The notes: a model not told the origin generated them from the sequence alone. Counted from the first letter of the stretch, positions 1 through 8,102 are shown. The stretch: 32,776 bases of DNA from Candidatus Poribacteria bacterium (GCA_022826805.1 JAJDUH010000006.1:1-32776), one strand, 5' to 3'. Made by a program: numbers and translations.

Positions 1-11
1 TTTCTCGTCAT
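1..11 (-). CDS. Possible start of a further operon gene (partial)
   Basis: On the minus strand an ATG at 11-9 is preceded by GAGGTGAAGACG, a plausible ribosome-binding site. Only three codons fit before the window ends, so no product can be named. If real, it is the next gene after the tubulin-like fragment, and it could carry the rest of that broken gene or a separate operon member. Confidence 0.2.
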
Positions 12-55
12 CGTCTTCACCTCAAAGTCGTTGTGGATTTTTAGGGTGAAGTATA

Positions 56-89
56 GCATGTATTGCGTGAAAACTCACGCAATACATGC
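56..89. repeat. Perfect 15-bp inverted repeat (stem-loop)
   Basis: GCATGTATTGCGTGA at 56-70 is followed by the loop AAAC and the exact reverse complement at 75-89. It lies just past the stop of the truncated tubulin-like gene, where a terminator would be expected, but there is no T tract on either side. It could be an intrinsic terminator without a U tract, a mobile palindromic unit or a scar of the event that truncated the gene. Confidence 0.7.
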
Positions 90-114
90 CCATATAAAAT
101 CATAACTCTACAAA

Positions 115-507
115 TCAAATCTTAAAACTAAATGACCCTACCCACAAACACAATCTACCTGCCATACGGATATTAGAAGCCCCTGCTATAAAACTACCCG
201 CCTCAATTTTTAAGAGTTCAGGATCCAGCCAATTTACCAATTGTGGATTGTATAATGGGTCTCCTGGAGTCAATTTATGACGAATCGGTATCACTGTCGG
301 AATTGTCGCATTTATTAGGTTAATTCGTTCATAATCCTTCATCTGGTCCGTATTTTGAACGTTCACTTCACCGTTTGTTTCGATAGCAATATATCGAAAA
401 AGCGGCAATCCCAAGTGCCCGTATTCTTCAGACATTAGTTTACGTAACTCTTTTAAAATATTGGTTCCAGTTGTTCCAAGTCCAACAAATAGTGTAGGCG
501 TAATCAT
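115..507 (-). CDS. Tubulin/FtsZ-like protein, N-terminal fragment
   Basis: The 130-residue product begins with a glycine-rich nucleotide-binding loop (GLGTTGTNIL, residues 9-18), as in the Tubulin_2 (FtsZ-like) family, followed by FRYIAIETNG, which fits the next beta strand. It contains GASNIRMAGRLCLW near residue 108 and then stops after ten unrelated residues. Family members are normally many hundreds of residues long. The second GTP-binding glycine motif (GGGTG-type) and the whole activation domain are missing. The start is supported by AAAGGAG ten bases upstream. It follows the small membrane protein by 45 bases and is the last visible gene of the operon. The truncation could be natural decay, recombination or an assembly error. 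Neither other forward frame continues it for more than a few codons. Family assignment rests on N-terminal motifs only. Confidence 0.65.
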   Translation of the reverse strand: MITPTLFVGLGTTGTNILKELRKLMSEEYGHLGLPLFRYIAIETNGEVNVQNTDQMKDYERINLINATIPTVIPIRHKLTPGDPLYNPQLVNWLDPELLKIEAGSFIAGASNIRMAGRLCLWVGSFSFKI

Positions 508-552
508 AGAGGACTCCTTTGTCTTTAAAGATTGGGCGGCCAGCAGCTTTCA

Positions 553-948
553 TCAATTCTTTTTTGGGTTACGAGATCTGCCCGTTGTTTTTGGTGTCAG
601 TGCGCCAGCGTTCCCTTTTTTTTCATTCTTGGATAGTATTGAAAACACCAAGTAAACATCGGCAATCATAATTACTATGTAGAGAAACAGATAGAGAAGC
701 GAATATAAACCATCTGCGAATCGGTTATGTGCTCTGTCCCAAAGCCAAATTATAAGAAATGTTCCGCCGATAATATGTATAAAAAGCGCAATTCTCCATG
801 CTATTTTTGCAGCACGCTCAATGCTAAATTGATTCTTTAGGAACTGACCGAGCACAAACGCGATCAACCATACAAAAGTATAGGAAAGTAAATAAACGAC
901 AGCTGGCCATACCAATGGGTCTCCAAAAAAATCAGCAATGCCTGTCAT
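553..948 (-). CDS. Small multi-span membrane protein
   Basis: The 131-residue protein has three to four hydrophobic helices (roughly residues 13-36, 48-70 and 82-104) and a basic, polar C-terminal tail rich in Lys, Arg and Asn. I do not recognise a family. The start is supported by AAGGAG five bases upstream. It lies 127 bases after the vWA gene and 45 bases before the tubulin-like fragment on the same strand, so it is probably part of the same operon. A role as membrane anchor or accessory to the stator/vWA complex is an inference from position only. Confidence 0.7.
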   Translation of the reverse strand: MTGIADFFGDPLVWPAVVYLLSYTFVWLIAFVLGQFLKNQFSIERAAKIAWRIALFIHIIGGTFLIIWLWDRAHNRFADGLYSLLYLFLYIVIMIADVYLVFSILSKNEKKGNAGALTPKTTGRSRNPKKN

Positions 949-1075
949 ACGTTCTCCTTGAATATTCAGTTATTGTCGATCAGTATGCTTCCAAAACACC
1001 CTCACAATTAATAAAGCTTCTGACTCGTGCCGCGGGCAAAATACCATAAATAAAAAAAAATGACAAGAAATAATT

Positions 1076-2956
1076 TCATGCCCCAAGCGGATCATCATTA
1101 GAGGGATTGGGGTTAATAATAGGCCGCTCTTCCTCTGATTCATCAGAAGTATCGTCCACTATCTCACAACGGACGCGGACTTCACCGCCTTCATCTCGAC
1201 TCAACGTTATTGTTTCTGGTAAATCTAATATCTGTCCTTCGTCATCGTCAGCATCACTAAAAAGTATGATGTTTTTCTTGTCGCAGTACAAGAAAGCTTC
1301 GCTTCCAACGTCAAAACGTGACTCATTGGAACCACGCGCCCCAAATTCAAGTGTAACCTGGTCCTTGAATATAATATATTTTGTTTCCCCTAATTCAGTG
1401 CCTCCTTCGCTCACTTCGGTTAACCCAACATGATAGACAGGTAGAGACCGAACCATGATAGGTTTTATCTGGTGAATCAATAGTAAAACGAGGCCAACTA
1501 AAGGAATAGCGATTAGAACCCAAAGCAACCACATTGGAAAACCTGTTCCACCACCTCGGACTTTAAAAGACATCTGAATCGTAGTTGATTTGGTATCGCC
1601 CTCATATTGATAATCAATTTCAAATACAATTTTGTTGCCATACCAGTCTAAACGGTTTTCTTTCGGTACTTCTAAGTTAAAAGATTCACCTAAACGTTTT
1701 ATTGTTTGAGGCACAGTCGCATCGCAAAGTTTACCGGCATACCTATCCTGAATTTGACAACGGATTTCGTCGATTTGGAACGCGTCTATGTTTGGACTTT
1801 CGCTCTGAATAGTCAGAGCTTGATTATATTTACCTTGAGAAAAAACAAGTTCTAATTCCTTTACCAGATGATCAGGCTCTTCAAACGTAGCAACATAAAT
1901 ACTGTCAATAACCGCAGTATAGTTGATCAACGGAGCTGAGTAGACTTCATCTCTGCCATTATAATTGTATAGAACTTCAAGTTTCAACACATTGCCCGGA
2001 GCAGCAAGTTCTGGATGTGCAGAAAACAGTATCTGGAATTCATACGGTGGTGAATTTTCGTTAAGTAAAATAGACGGAACTTCAAGCACACCCAATCCAT
2101 TATCTTCAGTCCCAATTGGGAGGGGTCTGTTGTGTCTATCAACAACTTCCACACCGACACTGTTGAGTTTAAACTTCGTTTTTACGGAATTCTCCGTATC
2201 AATAGTTAAGGTTTCGCTGAAAAACTGCCCCTCCATATTTCTCGATAGTTGTATTTTTCGTACAGGTTCTTTTGGTTTTATTGGAGTAGAAATAAAAATC
2301 GACTTGATGTCGTCCCGTTTTTGAAGTCGTCTAACTTCAATTTTGACATAATTGTTGACAAAAAGGCTCAATGTTAGCGGTGAATAAAATTCTTTTTCAA
2401 TTGCTGCATGTCGTTTTAAAACTGTAGCTATGTCAGGGTCATTTCTCCAGCTGTTGTTGCCATCTGTTACAAATATCCAATACGTTTCATCGTCATCCTT
2501 ACGGTATAATTCGTCATATACTTCAACTTCTGCACTCAGCAGATAAGAAACCATTCCAGGGAAGTCTGAGATTGGCAGCTGACGTTGAAATTCGGCACGA
2601 GACACCCTCGATCTGTTTACTTTAATGTTTCCGTGTTTTGCATATTCGACATAAGTGAGAACATCGCCGCTTTGATAGAGGGGTTTACCGACGAACGCAG
2701 CTTCGCATTCCTCAATGTATGTGTCATTATTATCACGCAAAGCCTGTGATACCTCTGTGAATAACAGACCTGTCAAATAATCGTTAACACGACGTATATC
2801 ACCAGGCTCCATACCGCTTTCATCGCTAATCATACTACCGGACACATCATAAACAACTATGATATGTTTAGCGTATGCTGCTGGTAAGAACAGCATCAAA
2901 ATAAGGAAAACTATTACAACAAAAATATGTCTCTGCACACTTATTGAGTATTCCAT
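1076..2956 (-). CDS. Membrane-anchored extracytoplasmic vWA-domain protein
   Basis: I place the start at the ATG at 2956, because AGGAGG sits ten bases upstream; a GTG at 2986 is in frame but has no such site and would overlap the upstream gene. The 626-residue product has a signal peptide (residues 1-29, ending AYA) followed at once by a vWA domain whose MIDAS metal-binding motif DVSGSM is at about 37-42, with the later IFVTDG motif. A beta-rich region follows, then one membrane helix near 475-497 (WLLWVLIAIPLVGLVLLLIH) and a 124-residue acidic C-terminal domain. The predicted topology is vWA outside and tail in the cytoplasm. vWA domains usually bind protein partners through Mg2+. Candidate partners here are the stator pair, the propeller protein and the tubulin-like protein of the same operon. 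Confidence 0.85.
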   Translation of the reverse strand: MEYSISVQRHIFVVIVFLILMLFLPAAYAKHIIVVYDVSGSMISDESGMEPGDIRRVNDYLTGLLFTEVSQALRDNNDTYIEECEAAFVGKPLYQSGDVLTYVEYAKHGNIKVNRSRVSRAEFQRQLPISDFPGMVSYLLSAEVEVYDELYRKDDDETYWIFVTDGNNSWRNDPDIATVLKRHAAIEKEFYSPLTLSLFVNNYVKIEVRRLQKRDDIKSIFISTPIKPKEPVRKIQLSRNMEGQFFSETLTIDTENSVKTKFKLNSVGVEVVDRHNRPLPIGTEDNGLGVLEVPSILLNENSPPYEFQILFSAHPELAAPGNVLKLEVLYNYNGRDEVYSAPLINYTAVIDSIYVATFEEPDHLVKELELVFSQGKYNQALTIQSESPNIDAFQIDEIRCQIQDRYAGKLCDATVPQTIKRLGESFNLEVPKENRLDWYGNKIVFEIDYQYEGDTKSTTIQMSFKVRGGGTGFPMWLLWVLIAIPLVGLVLLLIHQIKPIMVRSLPVYHVGLTEVSEGGTELGETKYIIFKDQVTLEFGARGSNESRFDVGSEAFLYCDKKNIILFSDADDDEGQILDLPETITLSRDEGGEVRVRCEIVDDTSDESEEERPIINPNPSNDDPLGA

Positions 2957-2970
2957 TACAAATCGACCTC

Positions 2971-4353
2971 CTAACAATCGAGACACAGCAGTCGATCTTC
3001 ACATAAAACAAACAATTTATCACCATACCGAACAGGACGCGCAATCGGTTTCGGTGCTGTTGGCATCCCCATTGCTAATGATTGATGTTGGGCAGCGTAA
3101 TTCTGTGTAAGATCCAGAGTAGTTAAGCCGTATGCAGTCGGGGAATAAATTCGGTTATTCGCAACGATAGATAGGTGCGGCGCAAACATATATCGAACAT
3201 CTTCTTGCGGCAAACTTCTTTTAGATGAATAACCATCTTCGATATCATAGATATAAACCTGCTTTCCATACCTATCAGACACAAACAGCCGCTTTCCGTC
3301 GGTAAGGGGCGGATGTGTGAAAAGAACTTGGCGATTTTCAAAATTGCTTTCTGGGTCGTTGTCCAGTTCTATTGCTTTAGACAACTTGCCCGAACTCGGA
3401 TCGAAACATGCAAGACTCCGGTTGCCGCTTCTGTTTAAAGCCTCAAAATAAACTCTCCCGCCTAACGAAATCGGAGCAGAAAAAGATATATTCCGATACG
3501 CCTTTGGCAATGGTATCTTATCACCAATCCTATTCATGTTAAGCGTAAAGATTTGCCCCTGAAGTGTAGTGAAAATTATATATTCTCGGCATTGAACTGG
3601 AGACGTTACCGTGTTTTTGCTAAAAAATTTGTGATCAATATAATCACCTTCATTATTTACAAGGTCTAAGAGTAGTACACCTTGCTCCAAGCCGACAATC
3701 ATTGTCGGACTTTTATTAACATAACATTTCAATGGCGCGCATTTCGGAATAGGTTGGATATGTGTGGAAGTTACATCATTCAATTCTACGGGCTTTACCT
3801 CTTCACCAGTAACTGGCTGTCGCCAAATACCAGACGAGTTAACATAATATAGATGGAAACCGTGATAAACCGGTGTTGCCCCATAAGTTAACGCCTCATC
3901 GTAGGGGATACTCCATTTCAATTTAAGGCTTTTCTGCCCGAATGGATTTGCTATTGTGTAGGCATCAATTTTTTTTTCATTAGGATTTGGTACGATGATC
4001 AATCCATCAATTACAAGGATTCCGGGCAAATCTCCATCAATGCTTATCTCAGGGATATTTACAACTCCAGTATTGAAGCCATAATCACGATTCAAAACAT
4101 CAACAGAATACATTTTGGGCAGTGTTGCGGTCCGTTGTGGGTTTGCCGAAGCCATACCCCACTCTGCAGGTTTTTCCAATTTCTCGCTACATCGCGTGCA
4201 AAATCTCGCAAAAGCACGGTTCCAATGCCCCCAAGCACATCGAAAAACAACCTCAGAACACTTTTGGCAATAAACAACTATACTGCCTTCATCCGCATTT
4301 ACTGACGGCAAACCGCATGTCTCATTCGTATTTGCATAAGGACAAACGTTCAC
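2971..4353 (-). CDS. Zinc-ribbon beta-propeller protein
   Basis: The 460-residue product starts with a cysteine-rich segment (Cys4, 13, 29, 32, 39, 52, 55) containing CQKC and CTRC pairs, as in double zinc ribbons. From about residue 75 to the end it has repeated beta-strand blades with PQQ/WD-like spacing, such as GILVIDGLIIVP, TMIVGLEQGVLLLD, GKRLFVSDRYGKQVYIYD and GDKLFVLCEDRLLCLD, so it is probably a seven- or eight-bladed propeller. There is no signal peptide or membrane helix, so a cytoplasmic location is likely. The start is a GTG overlapping the previous stop by four bases (GTGA), with GGAGGG upstream, which implies translational coupling to the MotB/OmpA-like gene. It is probably a scaffold or ligand sensor; the ligand is unknown. 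Confidence 0.8.
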   Translation of the reverse strand: MNVCPYANTNETCGLPSVNADEGSIVVYCQKCSEVVFRCAWGHWNRAFARFCTRCSEKLEKPAEWGMASANPQRTATLPKMYSVDVLNRDYGFNTGVVNIPEISIDGDLPGILVIDGLIIVPNPNEKKIDAYTIANPFGQKSLKLKWSIPYDEALTYGATPVYHGFHLYYVNSSGIWRQPVTGEEVKPVELNDVTSTHIQPIPKCAPLKCYVNKSPTMIVGLEQGVLLLDLVNNEGDYIDHKFFSKNTVTSPVQCREYIIFTTLQGQIFTLNMNRIGDKIPLPKAYRNISFSAPISLGGRVYFEALNRSGNRSLACFDPSSGKLSKAIELDNDPESNFENRQVLFTHPPLTDGKRLFVSDRYGKQVYIYDIEDGYSSKRSLPQEDVRYMFAPHLSIVANNRIYSPTAYGLTTLDLTQNYAAQHQSLAMGMPTAPKPIARPVRYGDKLFVLCEDRLLCLDC

Positions 4354-5012
4354 TGACTTCCCTCCGTCTCCGAATAGACTAAGACGATCTCAATTCTGCG
4401 ATTTTTCGCGCGTTTCGCTGAGGTATCATTAGCACCCTCAGTATCAGAACTATCACCTGCAGCAGGGCGGTATTCTCCGTAACCTGTTGCCTTCAGCGTT
4501 CGCGGATCAATTCCGATACGATCAACGAAAAGGCGTAAAACGGCAATTGCTCGATCCGATGATAGCTCCCAGTTTGAACGGTCAGGAGATATGATGGGAA
4601 CATTGTCTGTATGTCCCTCAATTTGAATACTTTGATACAACGGCTCACCTTTCTCGTCCATCTTGTAATTCTGCAATAACCGACCAACAGCGGTTAGTGT
4701 GGACCTACCAAGCGGTTGGAGGACAGCCTCATCAGTCTTAAATAGGATTCGGTCACTAAACATAAACCGCTGCAAGTTACCATCCCGCTCAATAGAGATA
4801 ATACCTCTTTCTATGTCACTGGCAAACCTTTTTTCAAACGCTTCCTGTATCGTGTCCTGCTTTTTCTCCATCCGCATTTTCAAGATTAATTTGCTGTTAG
4901 AAACAAACTGAATAAACAAGAAAAATAGAAAGATGAGGAGCATCGCGATGGATATATCGGTAAAGGCTGGCCAAATGTTCATAACCGATGGCTGCCGCAT
5001 CCTCAGGTTCAT
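4350..5012 (-). CDS. MotB/ZorB-like OmpA-domain stator subunit
   Basis: The 220-residue protein has a short cytoplasmic N-terminus and a single membrane helix (about 16-38) that carries an aspartate, Asp19, where MotB-type proteins have their proton-binding residue (PAFTDISIAMLL). A linker leads to an OmpA-type peptidoglycan-binding domain with GHTDNVP (133-139), NWELSSDRA (147-155), GYGEYRP and NRRIEI (204-209). Length and layout fit ZorB or a compact MotB. It lies 74 bases after the MotA-like gene and has GGAG upstream of its ATG. Known pairs of this kind form proton- or sodium-driven rotary stators. No flagellar genes are present, so a flagellar role is unlikely. The assignment to Zorya-like or FtsZ-like-linked stators is an inference. 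Confidence 0.88.
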   Translation of the reverse strand: MNLRMRQPSVMNIWPAFTDISIAMLLIFLFFLFIQFVSNSKLILKMRMEKKQDTIQEAFEKRFASDIERGIISIERDGNLQRFMFSDRILFKTDEAVLQPLGRSTLTAVGRLLQNYKMDEKGEPLYQSIQIEGHTDNVPIISPDRSNWELSSDRAIAVLRLFVDRIGIDPRTLKATGYGEYRPAAGDSSDTEGANDTSAKRAKNRRIEIVLVYSETEGSQ

Positions 5013-5086
5013 TGCAGTATCTCCATATTATGTCTTATGAGTGTCCCCGCCGGAATCAACAACGAATTGCCACTTGTTTCTTTTTC

Positions 5087-7027
5087 TCATACTTTGGAAA
5101 GTTGTTGAACGCGAGCGTTCAACGTTTGTATAAGTCTGCTCCGTTGGACATCAAGGTCTTCATGCCCGATTAGATGCTTTTCAATCCGTTCCAAAATCTG
5201 CTTCTGCGTTTCAAGTTCTGAGTTAAGTTGCAATTTATCCTCTAACCGCGTAAGTATATTGAAAATCTGCTTCTGACTATCTATTAAGTGGCCTTCAATC
5301 CGTCCAAAAATGTGGTTTTGATCCTCAAGTGCTGAATCAATCTGTAGTCCATTTGTCAGTTCCACGAGAGCGTCAATAGTTTTCTGCTGCCTTTCTGTCA
5401 TTTTGCTCGATTGGATCTCTATCCCCTTCAACACTTCATTCTGTTCTGTTGCTGATGCGCTAGCGCGCTCCTGAGACTGGTCTGCCACTTGCATAAACGT
5501 GTTCATCGTTTCCTGCTGGTTTTTTGAGAGTTGTGTTTCTATACTTGTCAGTATCCCATTTTGTTTTTCCATCGCTACCTGATCTCGCCCCTGGATATCA
5601 TTTGCTAATTGTGTCAGAGTATTCATTGTCTCTTGTTGATTTTTTGAGAGTTGTGTTTCTATACTTGCCAATATCCCATTTTGTTTGTTTGTTAATGCCT
5701 GAGATCGTTCCTGATACTTGTCTACTGCTTGTGTCAGAGTATTAATCATCTCCTGTTGATTTTTTGAGAGTTGTATTTCTATACTTGTCAGTATCCCATT
5801 TTGCTTTTCTGTTGTTGCTTGGTCTTGCTCTTGGATGTCGTTTGCTAATTGCGTAAGAGTATTCATCGTCTCCTGTTGATTTTTTGACAGCTGGGTTTTT
5901 ATACTTGTCAATATCCCATTTTGTTCGTTTACGACTGATCCGAGGTGTTTTTGAGAGTTTTCTGTTAATTGGGTCAGAGTAGCAGTCATCTCTTTTTGGT
6001 TTTCTACCAACTGGTCTTTAATTTTTGATGCTGAACTTTCTAAGCCCTGACGAAGTGTCTCTTGATATCCTTCAATTTTAGACATTGATATCTTTGTTAA
6101 GTCCTCAAAGGATTTGGTAGTGGATTCAATGATCATTTGATGGATATTGATCCTTTCCAAACTCTCAAGGAGCCTCACAGCAGTTTCTCCGAAATTGTCT
6201 GCTAATATGTATTGCTGCTCAAGCCGCCCACTCCATGACGTATCAGTTAATTGTTGAATCACTTGTTCTATAGCAGACACATTTTTTTCTGTCGCGAACT
6301 TTAATGTGTCGGTACACTCAGCGAGTTGTCCTACGGCAGCTTCGATTGACGATTCTGGTGCCTGTGTGAAGTGGGGTATAATATCTGTTGATATAAATCT
6401 CTCGAATCCCGTGAGAAAAGCCGATTGCTGTCGACTAAAAAACCATCCAAAAAGTCCTAAAGCGAGTGAAGTTAGTAATCCGGCTAAAGTCGTCACAAAA
6501 GCAGTATTCATACCAGCCAGCGTTTCTCGAAGTGCTTTAGAGATAATAGGCAGTTGGTCGAGGTCTTCAATATCTTGAAACAGAGGTTGGACTTCAATAA
6601 TTGCCGTAATTAATCCTCTCAGCGTTCCGATGAGACCGAGGATTATTAAAATACCAAGAATATAATTTGAAAAACTTGCCTTTCTGCTTGCCTCACCCGC
6701 GAGAATATCGGCGAGAGCATCATTATCAATTTCTCCTCCATTCTGTTTAATTCGGACTAAGTCACTAATTCTCCGATAAATGATACTCCATCTAAAAACC
6801 TTTGCTTCTCGCAATTTACGGGGTAGATCTGAGACCTCTGTCGGTACTTGATTTTTTTTGAAATAGGTCCGTGTCCGGTGGAGGTTCACCCTTTCCCATA
6901 TCGATATCCATAGAATATGTAGAGAATAGTTTATCACCCCAATCCCAAAGAAAAAGAGAATCAGCCTTACAATGTTTTTGCCTGTTTCATCTTTAAGACT
7001 GAAGATAAATTGAATTAATTCACTCAC
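5087..7027 (-). CDS. MotA/TolQ/ZorA-like stator subunit with long repetitive tail
   Basis: The 646-residue protein has membrane helices at about 19-43, 121-145 and 173-197. The family motifs ILGLIGTLRGL and GMNTAFVTTLAGLLTSL fall in the last two, as in MotA/TolQ/ExbB proteins. From residue 200 to the end it is a predicted alpha-helical, Gln/Asn/Glu-rich cytoplasmic tail, including about four near-identical 40-residue repeats (about 350-509) and degenerate copies to about 620. ZorA proteins of the Zorya anti-phage system also pair a MotA domain with a long helical tail. Start is a GTG; the upstream CAGGA is 13 bases away, so initiation is not certain. It heads the operon, with a palindrome and promoter-like sequence upstream. 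No zorC, zorD or zorE homologue is in the window. Confidence 0.87.
   Translation of the reverse strand: MSELIQFIFSLKDETGKNIVRLILFFFGIGVINYSLHILWISIWERVNLHRTRTYFKKNQVPTEVSDLPRKLREAKVFRWSIIYRRISDLVRIKQNGGEIDNDALADILAGEASRKASFSNYILGILIILGLIGTLRGLITAIIEVQPLFQDIEDLDQLPIISKALRETLAGMNTAFVTTLAGLLTSLALGLFGWFFSRQQSAFLTGFERFISTDIIPHFTQAPESSIEAAVGQLAECTDTLKFATEKNVSAIEQVIQQLTDTSWSGRLEQQYILADNFGETAVRLLESLERINIHQMIIESTTKSFEDLTKISMSKIEGYQETLRQGLESSASKIKDQLVENQKEMTATLTQLTENSQKHLGSVVNEQNGILTSIKTQLSKNQQETMNTLTQLANDIQEQDQATTEKQNGILTSIEIQLSKNQQEMINTLTQAVDKYQERSQALTNKQNGILASIETQLSKNQQETMNTLTQLANDIQGRDQVAMEKQNGILTSIETQLSKNQQETMNTFMQVADQSQERASASATEQNEVLKGIEIQSSKMTERQQKTIDALVELTNGLQIDSALEDQNHIFGRIEGHLIDSQKQIFNILTRLEDKLQLNSELETQKQILERIEKHLIGHEDLDVQRSRLIQTLNARVQQLSKV
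5375..5980 (-). repeat. 120-bp tandem coding repeats in the stator tail
   Basis: Copies recur at exact 120-base steps; the segment TTTTTTGAGAGTTGT starts near 5520, 5640, 5760 and, with one change, 5880. Each unit encodes 40 residues including the block ILTSIETQLSKNQQETMN. Four copies are close matches and the copy nearest 5375-5500 is degenerate and slightly longer. The period suggests a long helical rod whose length can change by recombination between copies. Confidence 0.9.
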
Positions 7028-7062
7028 TGATGATTGTTGTCCTGCGGGTTATCCTGTTTTGA

Positions 7063-7091
7063 GTTTTAGGGTCTGGTTCTAAACTTTGCAA
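7063..7091 (-). promoter_or_regulatory. Candidate promoter of the stator operon
   Basis: On the minus strand TTGCAA (7091-7086) and TAAAAC (7068-7063) are separated by 17 bases, 36 bases before the GTG start. The -35 box abuts the palindrome at 7091-7116. The match to a sigma-70 consensus is moderate. Confidence 0.4.
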
Positions 7092-7116
7092 AAATGTTAC
7101 ACTGGTGTAACATTTT
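7091..7116. promoter_or_regulatory. 12-bp palindrome, operator or stem-loop
   Basis: AAAATGTTACAC at 7091-7102 and its exact reverse complement at 7105-7116 are separated by two bases. The half-sequence GTGTAAC recurs at 7126-7132, and GTGTAACATTTT at 7207-7218. Repeated half-sites next to a promoter suggest binding of a dimeric regulator. The alternative is a weak terminator for the upstream Uma2 gene, since the minus strand continues with five Ts. Confidence 0.45.
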
Positions 7117-7239
7117 GTATCCGGTGTGTAACCTTAGAGCACCCAGTCCCTGTAAGGGTTCGTTGATGTTTGATTTTCTGTTGTGAAAAAAATAATTTGG
7201 CGAAAAGTGTAACATTTTTTGAGGGTTTTTGTTGTTCCT

Positions 7240-8031
7240 TTACGTTCCGTCAGTTTGCAAACGGGCGAGTGCTTCTCGAAGCCGTGCGATTTCGGCTTCA
7301 GCGTTTTCAGCGCGTTGGGTTTCTTGTTGTGCGCGGGTTTCAGCATTTTCAGCGCGTTGGATTTCTTGTTGTGCGCGGGCGGCTTCCTGTTGTGCGCGGG
7401 TTTCAGCCAGTTCCGCACGGGCAGTTGCTGACTCAGCAGGTGTCTGCAGCCACTTATCCGCAACGGGATCGTAAATCCCTAAACCGGCAGCACTCACGTG
7501 GAAACCTAAACCCAGCGCACCAGAGTGTAAACCACCATCTGAATCCTCCGAAATTGGAGCATACGCACCATCAACCAATGTGAAACCCATGAGTGGCGAG
7601 GGTAGATATAGATCCTCTGCATCATATAAAAAGTAGTCTTGTATTCCGAGTGAGGCATAGAGTTGCATCTTATGTCCCAAGTCGTTGCGGTAGGTGCTTT
7701 CGCTCGAAAACTCCATGGCAAAATCAGGGACCTTCCCTTCGTTCCAGACGAGATACGTCCGGCGGAGTTTCTTACCTAAACCGAAAGCGACCAGTACATC
7801 AGGAGACACCGATTTCTGTGGGTTGCCTTGGACGTAATACATCATTATATCACCGGAGACATAGACTTCCGGTCTGTCTTGGAAATATGTGTCGAGGACT
7901 TCTATCGTCCGCGTGAGGATACGTCTATGTAGGTCACTGACTGCCATAGGTTTTCCATCCGAATCTGGGTAAAGTTCCACGTCCTCTGCGGGTGCATAAG
8001 CGATGAGGTCCTCTTTTGTGTGGGTTCCCAT
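7240..8031 (-). CDS. Uma2-family (DUF820) putative endonuclease with coiled-coil tail
   Basis: The 263-residue protein has a PD-(D/E)XK-like Uma2 core over residues 20-200: PDVLVAFGLGKKLRRTYLVW, then a DFAMEFSSEST strand with a conserved Glu and NDLGHKMQLYASLGI, followed by YFLYD. The last 55 residues are an Ala/Glu/Arg/Gln coiled coil built from 14-residue repeats (AETRAQQE, QRAENAE), encoded by 42-base direct repeats near 7297 and 7339. Start is supported by AGGAG about seven bases upstream and by a strong promoter at 8103-8131. Uma2 proteins are abundant in cyanobacteria and Poribacteria; their biological role is not established. It stands alone between the RNA-repair cassette and the stator operon. 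Confidence 0.85.
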   Translation of the reverse strand: MGTHTKEDLIAYAPAEDVELYPDSDGKPMAVSDLHRRILTRTIEVLDTYFQDRPEVYVSGDIMMYYVQGNPQKSVSPDVLVAFGLGKKLRRTYLVWNEGKVPDFAMEFSSESTYRNDLGHKMQLYASLGIQDYFLYDAEDLYLPSPLMGFTLVDGAYAPISEDSDGGLHSGALGLGFHVSAAGLGIYDPVADKWLQTPAESATARAELAETRAQQEAARAQQEIQRAENAETRAQQETQRAENAEAEIARLREALARLQTDGT

Positions 8032-8102
8032 GGGATTTCTCCTGTTCCATAAGATGCGTGAAAACGGGTGTTAAGTGTTTGGTTCGTGTCTCCGGTGTGT
8101 TA

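Noticed and set aside
5375..5980. Regular direct repeats that could look like a CRISPR array
   Set aside because: The period is 120 bases, the frame stays open throughout, and the repeats encode a helical tail; there are no short repeat/spacer units and no cas genes.
4350..7027. Flagellar MotA/MotB stator
   Set aside because: No flagellar genes are nearby, and the MotA-like protein has a 450-residue cytoplasmic tail not found in flagellar MotA.
115..7027. Complete Zorya type I or II system
   Set aside because: Only ZorA-like and ZorB-like proteins are present; no helicase (ZorD), ZorC or HNH ZorE gene is visible.
7134..7583. Open reading frames in the alternative frames over the Uma2 gene tail
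   Set aside because: They arise from the GC-biased repeats encoding the coiled coil and have Cys/Arg-rich low-complexity products without start signals.
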